From: Thiohalocapsa sp963704155
GTDB taxonomy: Bacteria; Pseudomonadota; Gammaproteobacteria; Chromatiales; Chromatiaceae
Assembly (NCBI GenBank): GCA_963704155.1
Contig: CAVPHF010000037.1
Location: forward strand, 19,053 to 83,052
Direction of reading: 5' to 3'
Length of the DNA stretch: 64,000 bases
In this document: in pieces, positions 36,197-43,332 of the stretch
Numbering within the stretch: position 1 is the stretch's first letter
Layout: every line of letters begins with the position of its first letter
Made by a program: the position numbers and the translations under genes
The notes under the pieces: generated by a model
What the model was told of the DNA's origin: nothing
Databases searched by the model: none
Seen by the model: the letters and a program-made list of their open reading frames with translations, nothing else

Positions 36197-36250
36197 TGGT
36201 AAACCGAATGTCCTGCTTTTGGTTGACAGCGCCAACCGCGCGCGTAACCT
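36197..36250 (+). promoter_or_regulatory. BirA operator overlapping the bioB promoter
   Basis: TGGTAAACC at 36197-36205, a 15-base spacer, then GGTTGACAG at 36221-36229. This matches the bacterial BirA site TTGTAAACC-N14/16-GGTTTACAA in 14 of 18 positions, with both central AACC/GGTT cores intact. The right half overlaps a TTGACA -35 box (36223-36228), followed after 16 bases by TAACCT as -10. A biotin-loaded BirA bound here would block transcription of bioB-F-H-C-D. The site is about 90 bases before the bioB ATG. Confidence 0.7.
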
Positions 36251-36317
36251 TGCCGGTCTAGTCATGCAGCGGCACCAAAAGGTGCTCCGTCCCCGGCCGA
36301 GCAGCCCGACAACTTCG

Positions 36318-37376
36318 ATGCACATTCCACCCGAACGCACTGAGCGTCAAGACCTTCGCAACGATTGGACTCTCGACGAGGTCCAATCGCTGTTGGACCG
36401 CCCGTTCAACGATCTGATGTTCGCCGCACAGCAGGCGCATCGCGCGCACTTCGATGCCAACCGAGTGCAGGTCAGCACCCTGCTCAGCATCAAGACCGGC
36501 GGCTGTCCTGAAGACTGCGGCTATTGCTCGCAGAGCGCCCATCACCAGACCCGGCTCCCGCGCGAGCGCCTATTGCCGCTGGAGGATGTCGTCGCGGCGG
36601 CGCAGGCGGCAAGAGCGCAGGGCGCGACACGCTTCTGCATGGGCGCAGCCTGGCGCAACCCGACCGACAGGAACCTGGAACAAGTCGTTCGAATGGTCGA
36701 CGCCGTGAGCGGGCTCGGTCTCGAGACCTGCGTCACGCTGGGCATGTTGACCTTGGAGCAGGCCAGCCGTCTTCGCGCGGCGGGACTCGATTACTACAAC
36801 CACAACCTGGATACATCGCCCGAGTATTATGGCCAGGTCATCAGCACGCGCACCTATCAGGATCGCCTCGAGACACTGGAGCACGTGCGGGCCGTCGGCC
36901 TGAAGACCTGCAGCGGCGGTATTCTCGGCATGGGCGAGTCGCGCAGGGACCGCGCCTCGATGCTGCGCCAGCTCGCCAATTTGCCGGCGCATCCGGAGTC
37001 CGTGCCAATCAATCTGCTGGTGCAGGTCGAGGGGACACCGCTGTTCGGCAGCGAGGCGCTGGACCCGTTCGAGTTCGTCCGCACCGTCGCAACCGCCCGC
37101 GTGCTGATGCCGGCGTCCTATGTCCGTCTCTCGGCCGGACGTTCGGACATGAGCGACGAGCTGCAGGCGCTTTGCTATCTGGCCGGGGCCAATTCCATCT
37201 TCTATGGCGATCGGCTCCTTACCACCGACAATGCCGAGTCCGATCGCGACCAAGCCCTGTTCGCCCGGCTCGGGCTCCAGTTCGAGGCGATCGAGCCCGA
37301 GGGCCGCGATGCGCCCGGCGCCTGTCACAAGACCATCACCGATGAGCGTTCCGCGGTTTTACAGGGCGAGGCTTGA
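36318..37376 (+). CDS. bioB: Biotin synthase
   Basis: Radical-SAM enzyme that inserts sulfur into dethiobiotin, the last step of biotin synthesis. 352 aa. The radical-SAM cluster motif is CPEDCGYCSQS, and further family blocks are FCMGAAWRNPTDRN, YNHNLDTSPEYYG and the C-terminal AGANSIFYGDRLLTT. The ATG at 36318 gives the typical length; the open frame upstream covers the BirA operator and is not coding. First gene of the biotin operon. Confidence 0.94.
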   Translation: MHIPPERTERQDLRNDWTLDEVQSLLDRPFNDLMFAAQQAHRAHFDANRVQVSTLLSIKTGGCPEDCGYCSQSAHHQTRLPRERLLPLEDVVAAAQAARAQGATRFCMGAAWRNPTDRNLEQVVRMVDAVSGLGLETCVTLGMLTLEQASRLRAAGLDYYNHNLDTSPEYYGQVISTRTYQDRLETLEHVRAVGLKTCSGGILGMGESRRDRASMLRQLANLPAHPESVPINLLVQVEGTPLFGSEALDPFEFVRTVATARVLMPASYVRLSAGRSDMSDELQALCYLAGANSIFYGDRLLTTDNAESDRDQALFARLGLQFEAIEPEGRDAPGACHKTITDERSAVLQGEA

Positions 37377-38631
37377 GCCGGCTGACGCGCCTTTGAAGGA
37401 TCTCGAGCCAAGCTCGCAGCGCGCATTGCAACCGGCGCTGCAACGACTGCGCGGCGAAAATCTCTATCGCAGCCGCCGGCTGCTGGACGGTCCGCAGGGC
37501 GTGCGTCCAGTGATCGACGGGCGCCGCATCCTGAGCTTTTGCAGCAACGACTATCTTGGCCTCGCTGCGCATCCGTCGGTGGTCGAGGCGCTGCGCGAGG
37601 GCGCCGAGCGCTATGGCGTCGGCAGTGGCGCTGCCCACCTGGTCAGCGGACATGGCGAGCCGCATCGACGCCTGGAAGAGGCGCTTGCCGAGTTTGTCGG
37701 CCGGCCGCGGGCGCTGCTGTTCTCCACCGGTTACATGGCCAACCTCGGCGTCATCCAGGCGTTGGCGGGCAGGGGGCAGCGAGTCTTCGCCGACAAGCTC
37801 AATCATGCCTCGCTGACCGACGGCGCGCGTATCAGCGGCGCCAGGCTGTACCGCTATCCGCACCTTGACGCCGACCGCCTGGAGCGCAGGCTCGCGGACG
37901 GCGGGGCGCGCATGATCCTGACCGACGGCGTCTTCAGCATGGACGGCGATATCGCGCCGCTGCCGCGGCTAGCGGACCTTGCCCGACGGCACGATGCCTG
38001 GCTGATGGTGGACGACGCGCATGGCCTCGGCGTGCTTGGCAGCGGCGGCCGTGGAACGCTTGAGGCGCAGCAGCTCATTGGCCGCGACGGCGGCCTCGAC
38101 GCGGTGCCGATCCTGGTCGGTACGCTGGGCAAGGCGTTTGGCACCTTTGGTGCGTTTGTTGCTGGCAGCGAGGACCTGATCGAGACCCTGATTCAGCGCG
38201 CTCGCGCTTACATCTTTACCACCGCGCTGCCCCCGGCGGTTGCTCATGCAACCCGCGTCGCGCTGGAGATCGCCGGGCGCGAGCAATGGCGGCGCGAGCG
38301 GCTGCGGTCTTTGATCGCGCGTTTCCGCGCCGGGGCCGACGCCCTCTGCTTGCCCTTGTTGAATTCGCCGACGCCGATCCAGCCCTTGGTCGCGGGTGAT
38401 GCCCTGCTGGCCCTGGAATGGAGCCGGTTCTTAGAGCAGCACGGCATGCTCGTGACCGCTATCCGTCCGCCGACCGTGGCGCACGGCGCGGCGCGCCTGC
38501 GGATCACCTTCTCGGCCGCGCATGAAGAGGCCGATATCGATGAGCTGCTGGCCTTGCTTGCGCAGCTGCCGCGTCGCGACACCGGCGGTTGGCTGGCGCA
38601 TCGTGGTACTCGGAGCGATTTTCCAAATTAA
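37342..38631 (+). CDS. bioF: 8-amino-7-oxononanoate synthase
   Basis: PLP-dependent condensation of pimeloyl-ACP (or -CoA) with alanine. 429 aa. Conserved blocks are FCSNDYLGLAAHP, the GSGAAHLVSGHGEPHR loop, MVDDAHGLGVLG and the PLP lysine in GTLGKAFG. The ATG at 37342 overlaps the end of bioB by 35 bases and makes the protein about 35 residues longer than E. coli BioF. An in-frame TTG at 37393 would give the usual length, so the start is not settled. Confidence 0.92.
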   Translation: MSVPRFYRARLEPADAPLKDLEPSSQRALQPALQRLRGENLYRSRRLLDGPQGVRPVIDGRRILSFCSNDYLGLAAHPSVVEALREGAERYGVGSGAAHLVSGHGEPHRRLEEALAEFVGRPRALLFSTGYMANLGVIQALAGRGQRVFADKLNHASLTDGARISGARLYRYPHLDADRLERRLADGGARMILTDGVFSMDGDIAPLPRLADLARRHDAWLMVDDAHGLGVLGSGGRGTLEAQQLIGRDGGLDAVPILVGTLGKAFGTFGAFVAGSEDLIETLIQRARAYIFTTALPPAVAHATRVALEIAGREQWRRERLRSLIARFRAGADALCLPLLNSPTPIQPLVAGDALLALEWSRFLEQHGMLVTAIRPPTVAHGAARLRITFSAAHEEADIDELLALLAQLPRRDTGGWLAHRGTRSDFPN

Positions 38632-38641
38632 TGGCCAACCC

Positions 38642-39424
38642 ATGATCACACCCAAGACCAACCTGGTTCTGCTGCATGGCTGGGGCATGAATAATGCGGT
38701 CTGGGCGGGGGCCTGGGAAGCGCCGGGCCAACGGGGGTTCGCGTCTGTCGGACAGTCCTTGATGCCCTGCCCGTTGGAGTTGCCTGGACATGGCGAACAA
38801 CCTTGGGACGGCCGCTGTACCCGGCTGTCGGATTGGGCCCAGTCGGCGTTGGACCGGGCGCCTGATCGGGCGCTTTGGCTCGGCTGGTCGCTTGGCGGCC
38901 TGGTCGCGCTCCAGGCCGCCCTGCAGGCGCCGAAGCGGGTGCAGGCGCTGATCCTGATGACGGCGACGCCGCGCTTCACGCAGGCCTTGGACTGGCGGGT
39001 CGCAATCTCGGCAGAGACACTGACGCAATTCAACGCCGGGCTGCTCGATGACCCGGCGGCGACGCTGGAACGCTTCCTTGCATTGCAGGTCCGAGGCAGT
39101 GAGGACGCCCGGCACACCCTGCGTGCGTTGCGCAACGAACTGGCGGAACGGCGGGCACCGTCCGCCGAGGCCTTGTCGGTCGGCCTTGAACTGCTGCGAG
39201 AGGATGATCTTCGGGGTCCGTTGCCTGACATTACTGTGCCGTCACTATGGCTGTTCGGCGAGCGCGATACGCTGGTGCCGGCAGCGGTCGCCGAGCGCAT
39301 CGCGCTGCTGATGCCCGGCGCTCGCACACGCGTGATCGCGGGCGCCGCGCATGCCCCGTTTCTTTCCCACCGCACCCTGGTGACAGACGAGATCCGCGCC
39401 TTTCTCGAAGCGACCGCGTTGTGA
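38642..39424 (+). CDS. bioH: Pimeloyl-ACP methyl ester esterase
   Basis: Alpha/beta hydrolase of 260 aa that removes the methyl group from pimeloyl-ACP methyl ester so that elongation stops. LLHGWGMNNAVW begins the fold, with the nucleophile in GWSLGGLVAL, the Asp in FGERDTLVP and the His in GAAHAPFLSH. The ATG at 38642 is 10 bases after the bioF stop; the longer open frame runs into bioF and is not used. Confidence 0.9.
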   Translation: MITPKTNLVLLHGWGMNNAVWAGAWEAPGQRGFASVGQSLMPCPLELPGHGEQPWDGRCTRLSDWAQSALDRAPDRALWLGWSLGGLVALQAALQAPKRVQALILMTATPRFTQALDWRVAISAETLTQFNAGLLDDPAATLERFLALQVRGSEDARHTLRALRNELAERRAPSAEALSVGLELLREDDLRGPLPDITVPSLWLFGERDTLVPAAVAERIALLMPGARTRVIAGAAHAPFLSHRTLVTDEIRAFLEATAL

Positions 39425-39438
39425 GCCCGGCCACGAAT

Positions 39439-40425
39439 ATGATCGATAAACCTGCCGCCCGACGTGCCTTCGAACAAGCCGCGGCCGGCTATGACGCCGC
39501 CGCGGTCCTGCAGCACGAGATCGCTCGGCGCATGCTGGAGCGGCTGGACTATGTGCGGCTGCAACCGGCAAGCGTGCTCGACCTCGGCTGTGGTACCGGG
39601 TTCGCGCTTGACGCGCTCGCCCGGCGCTATCGCCGGGCGCGGCTGCTCGCGTTGGATTTCTCCGTCAATATGCTCTCGCACGCACGCCGGCGCGGCAGCT
39701 GGCGTAACCGCCCTCTGGCCGTGTGCGCGGACATCGAAGCCCTGCCGTTGGCGGACGACTCGGTCGACCTGGTGTTTTCCAACGCCGCCCTGCAGTGGGC
39801 GAACGATCTCGACGCGATCTTGCGCGAGCTGCTGCGCGTGCTGCGCCCGGGCGGTCTGCTGATGTTCACCACCTTCGGCCCGGATACCTTGATGGAACTG
39901 CGCAGGGCGTGGGCGGCAGCGGACGGCGGCGCCCATGTGAGCCGGTTTATCGACATGCATGATATCGGTGACGCGCTGCTGCGGGCGCGCTTTGCCGATC
40001 CAGTCATGGATGCCGAGCGAATGACACTGACCTACGACCGGGTGCACGATCTGATGCGCGATCTGAAGCAGATCGGCGCACACAACGCGCTCAGCGAGCG
40101 ATCGCGCGGTATGACCGGCCGGCGGCGGTTGGCGGTCGTCGAGCAGGCCTACGAGCAACATCGGCATGATGGCCGTCTGCCGGCAACCTGGGAGATCGTG
40201 TACGGCCACGCTTGGGTCGGTGTCAAGGCGCAGCCGCAGCTCGACACCGGCAACGGTATCGCTATCCCGGTGAGTGCGATCGGTCGATCGTCTCGACGCG
40301 CCGCGGTCAGCCGAGGGCAGGGCGCTGGCGTGTCTGGAGACCGGACCTCCGAGCGTTCCGCCGAGACCGGTCGACGACAGATCGGCCAAGCGCAACGGCT
40401 GATCGGGCAGGGGAGTGGGCCGTGA
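39439..40425 (+). CDS. bioC: Malonyl-ACP O-methyltransferase
   Basis: SAM-dependent methyltransferase (328 aa) that starts pimelate synthesis by methylating malonyl-ACP. The SAM motif is VLDLGCGTGFALDAL, followed by VDLVFSNAALQW and LRPGGLLMFTTFGPDTLMEL, which are typical of BioC. The ATG at 39439 gives the common MIDK-like N-terminus; a GTG at 39421 that overlaps the bioH stop (GTGA) is also possible. The C-terminal 50 or so residues are Arg/Ser/Gly-rich and longer than in most BioC proteins. Confidence 0.9.
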   Translation: MIDKPAARRAFEQAAAGYDAAAVLQHEIARRMLERLDYVRLQPASVLDLGCGTGFALDALARRYRRARLLALDFSVNMLSHARRRGSWRNRPLAVCADIEALPLADDSVDLVFSNAALQWANDLDAILRELLRVLRPGGLLMFTTFGPDTLMELRRAWAAADGGAHVSRFIDMHDIGDALLRARFADPVMDAERMTLTYDRVHDLMRDLKQIGAHNALSERSRGMTGRRRLAVVEQAYEQHRHDGRLPATWEIVYGHAWVGVKAQPQLDTGNGIAIPVSAIGRSSRRAAVSRGQGAGVSGDRTSERSAETGRRQIGQAQRLIGQGSGP

Positions 40426-41105
40426 CCGGGGTATTCGTCACCGGCACCGATACAGGGGTCGGTAAGACCGAGGTCTCTTTGGCGCTACTTTATGCGCTGC
40501 AGGCCCGCGGCCTGGCGGCACTCGGCATGAAGCCGGTCGCGTCGGACGGCCAGGCCGGCATGCTCGGCGTCCGCTGCGATGACGCCTTGCGCCTGCAGGC
40601 TCAAGGCAGCCTCCACATACCCTACGAGGTACTCAATCCTTACGCCTTCGTGCCCGCAATCGCGCCACACATCGCCGCTGGCGAAGCCGGCATCGAGATA
40701 GAGCTTGCGCGCATTGGCGCCGCCTATGAACAACTCGCGGCGCAGGCCGATTGGGTCGTTGTCGAAGGCGTCGGCGGTTGGCGCGTGCCGCTCGGGCCGT
40801 CGCTGTTCGCGAGCGACCTGCCGACCGCGCTTGGGCTGCCCGTCATCCTGGTGATCGGTTTGCGGCTCGGGTGCATCAATCACAGCCTGCTGACCGTGGA
40901 GTCCATCCGTGCCCAGAAGGTGCCGCTTGTGGGTTGGGTCGGCAATCTCGTCGATCCCGGTATGCGCGTTCGGGACCAGAATATCGCAACCCTGGCAGCA
41001 CTCATCGATGCCCCGAACCTCGGCATCGTGCCTTGGATGGAGGCGCCAACCGCCGAGGCCGTTGCCGAATACCTGACCCTTGACTCAGTGCTGGGTGAAA
41101 CCTAG
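40422..41105 (+). CDS. bioD: Dethiobiotin synthetase
   Basis: ATP-dependent carboxylase (227 aa) closing the ureido ring of dethiobiotin. The P-loop FVTGTDTGVGKTEVS is at the N-terminus, KPVASDG and VEGVGGWRVPL further on. The GTG start overlaps the bioC stop as GTGA, behind a GGGGAG ribosome-binding sequence. Last gene of the operon; bioA, the only missing step after pimeloyl-ACP, must be elsewhere. Confidence 0.93.
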   Translation: MTGVFVTGTDTGVGKTEVSLALLYALQARGLAALGMKPVASDGQAGMLGVRCDDALRLQAQGSLHIPYEVLNPYAFVPAIAPHIAAGEAGIEIELARIGAAYEQLAAQADWVVVEGVGGWRVPLGPSLFASDLPTALGLPVILVIGLRLGCINHSLLTVESIRAQKVPLVGWVGNLVDPGMRVRDQNIATLAALIDAPNLGIVPWMEAPTAEAVAEYLTLDSVLGET

Positions 41106-41150
41106 AAAGAGCAGAAACGCCAAACGAGAGGTGCGCGGCTCGCGTGCTGT

Positions 41151-41795
41151 TTAGCGCGCGCTCTGAGCTTCTCGCCATCTCATGATGGCCTGGGCATCGA
41201 TGCCGCCATCACGCGCATACAGTCGATCCAACTCGGCGCGTTTGTCTGCCGGCGCCAACTGCATCAGCCGCCCCGCCGTCAGCGGTGGTCCGGCGTCCTG
41301 TTTGAGAACCCCACCGTCGGTCACCGCGGCGACATAGAGGCTGCGATCGCCTGTATCGACGCGCGTTTCGACCCGACAATCCAGCCAAGCGATTGCGCGC
41401 TCGATGAGTGGACTGCCTGTCGGCGAGCGTCGGTCCGGCAGATCGGCAAACTTGTCCAGATCGCGGCCCGTCTGCAGCCCGAACCGCCAGACCAGATCCA
41501 GTTCCGACTCGGCCAGCAGGTGCAGCGCGAAGTGCTGGCTGGCCTCGATCGTGCGCCAGGTGTGATGCTGCCGGGCAATGCCAGCGACCATCCGCGGCAG
41601 ATCGCGGACGATGGACGCGCGGGCGACAAAGGTGGCGATACAGCCGCCTCGACCACCGCCAAGTTGCCCATCCGCTGGATTCTCGGCCGCGGTCACCAGC
41701 CACAGCGGTGGGTCGTAGAGGCGGTAGACGCTGTCGATTGCCGCGGCCGTGATCCGGTCAAGTGGTTGGTCTTCAGGCAAAATGGAAGCACGCAT
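41151..41795 (-). CDS. Flavin reductase-like domain protein
   Basis: A 214-aa protein of the flavin reductase/FMN-binding split-barrel family. It begins with LDRITAAAIDSVYRLYDPPLWLVTA, continues with GGCIATFVARASIVRDLPRM and has the FALHLLAESELDLVWRFGLQTGRDLDKF segment usual in these proteins. It likely binds FMN; partner and substrate are unknown. Start at the ATG at 41795; further in-frame ATGs upstream overlap an inverted repeat and are less likely. Convergent with bioD. Confidence 0.75.
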   Translation of the reverse strand: MRASILPEDQPLDRITAAAIDSVYRLYDPPLWLVTAAENPADGQLGGGRGGCIATFVARASIVRDLPRMVAGIARQHHTWRTIEASQHFALHLLAESELDLVWRFGLQTGRDLDKFADLPDRRSPTGSPLIERAIAWLDCRVETRVDTGDRSLYVAAVTDGGVLKQDAGPPLTAGRLMQLAPADKRAELDRLYARDGGIDAQAIMRWREAQSAR

Positions 41796-42216
41796 CCCGT
41801 GGTTGTATCGGCCCATTTCCGGTGTAACCCGGAAATCTCTTAAGATGTTGGCAAAACGTTGAGTCGCCCACAACCCCGGACCTATATCTTCGCTATGGTT
41901 GTTACAGATAGCAGGTATTGTTCAAGTGGCGAGGTCAGGGCAGCGCATCATGTCAGTAATACCAATGCTGAATTCGTATGTGCCGGCCTGCGCTCTTCGA
42001 ATAATCGCTTCTATTGCGCCGATGACACGAACAAGCCGGTCGGTACCAAGCGCATCGTTCATCCGCGCCGCGCCGCGCCGCGTCTCGGGCCGGGTGGCTC
42101 CGGCGGCATGGATCGGTATCTTTGAGTACGGGCAACGCGTTCTTTGTGCTCGCAATTCCGATCAATCCCGTCTACGATAGCGGCAGAATCGCAACCATTT
42201 CCTCGTCGGTGCGACC
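41796..42216. other. Divergent region between the flavin reductase gene and rpfG
   Basis: 421 bases without a credible gene. It contains the inverted repeat at 41815-41836 (listed separately) and four tandem copies of CCGCG at 42063-42082. It should hold the promoter of the rpfG-rpfC pair. Confidence 0.4.
41815..41836. repeat. Perfect 8-bp inverted repeat, possible operator
   Basis: ATTTCCGG, spacer TGTAAC, CCGGAAAT. It lies 20 bases upstream of the flavin reductase start, well placed for a dimeric repressor. Confidence 0.5.
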
Positions 42217-43332
42217 GTGAATCTGATGACCCCATCCATCGTAGGCAAGAAATCACTGGTCGTCGTCGTCGATGACCAGACCGCGGGTCGTAAAATCCTC
42301 GAGCACCTGATCCGCGGTATCGACCAGGATGTCGAGGTGGTGGCGTTCGCCGATGCCTTATCCGCCCTCGAGTTCATTCGCACGGCCCCGCCGGATCTCG
42401 TCGTCACCGATTACATGATGCCGGAGATGGACGGCGTCGGCTTTATCCGCCGAATCCGCGGCATGCAGCGCTGCAAAGACGTGCCGATCATCGTCGTGAC
42501 CGTGGTCGAGGATAAGCGCATCCGCTACCAGGCGTTGGACGCAGGCGCTACCGACTTCATCAATCGACCGATCGATCAGCACGAGTGCTTGGCGCGCTGC
42601 CGTAACCTGTTGATGCTCCGCCGCCAGCGTCAGATCATCAGCGGTCGCGCACAATGGCTCGAAGAGCAGGTGTCGGTCGCGACCAAGAAGATCTTCGCGC
42701 GCGAGCAAGAAACGCTGCTGCGTCTGGCGAGGGCCGGCGAGTACCGTGACGAGAACACCGGTAATCATGTCGTTCGCATCTCTAAGTTCTGTCGACTGCT
42801 TGCGCAGAGTCTCGGTCTGTCGGGCCCGGAATGCGACGCGATCGAACTCGCATCGCCGATGCACGATATCGGCAAGATCGGCATCCCGGACAAGATTCTG
42901 CTGAAGCCCGGTAAGCTGTCGGCCGCCGAGTTCGACGTCATGCGCGGACACAGCCGCCTCGGGTACGAGATACTGTGCGGGAGCCAGTCGCACTTCATAC
43001 AGCTCGGCGCCACGATTGCGCTGCATCATCATGAGAAGTACGACGGCAGCGGTTACCCCGACGGCTTGCGCGGAGACGAGATTCCTCAGGCGGCACGCAT
43101 CGTTGCCGTCGCGGATGTCTTCGATGCCTTGACATCGGTCCGCCCCTACAAGGCCGCCTGGTCGACGTCCGAGGCCAGGGCATACATATTGAATCTGTCG
43201 GGCAGCCATTTCGATCCGCAGTGCGTCAAGGCGTTCTTGGACTGCACTCCCGAGATCGAAGGCATACGCGATCGGTTGCAAGACGACTTCAGTCACTATC
43301 CCGCCCTACGGGCAAGGGTGAATGAAGGATAG
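42217..43332 (+). CDS. rpfG: HD-GYP response regulator, RpfG-like
   Basis: Two-domain regulator of 371 aa. The N-terminal receiver has the acidic pocket VVVDD and the phospho-acceptor Asp in LVVTDYMMPEMDG. The C-terminal HD-GYP domain has MHDIGKIGIPDK (about 214-225) and HHHEKYDGSGYPDGLRGDEIP (about 270-290), the full set of metal and GYP residues for cyclic di-GMP phosphodiesterase activity. In Xanthomonas, RpfG is the output partner of the DSF sensor RpfC. Start GTG 42217, or ATG 42226. Its stop overlaps rpfC by 11 bases. Confidence 0.87.
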   Translation: MNLMTPSIVGKKSLVVVVDDQTAGRKILEHLIRGIDQDVEVVAFADALSALEFIRTAPPDLVVTDYMMPEMDGVGFIRRIRGMQRCKDVPIIVVTVVEDKRIRYQALDAGATDFINRPIDQHECLARCRNLLMLRRQRQIISGRAQWLEEQVSVATKKIFAREQETLLRLARAGEYRDENTGNHVVRISKFCRLLAQSLGLSGPECDAIELASPMHDIGKIGIPDKILLKPGKLSAAEFDVMRGHSRLGYEILCGSQSHFIQLGATIALHHHEKYDGSGYPDGLRGDEIPQAARIVAVADVFDALTSVRPYKAAWSTSEARAYILNLSGSHFDPQCVKAFLDCTPEIEGIRDRLQDDFSHYPALRARVNEG

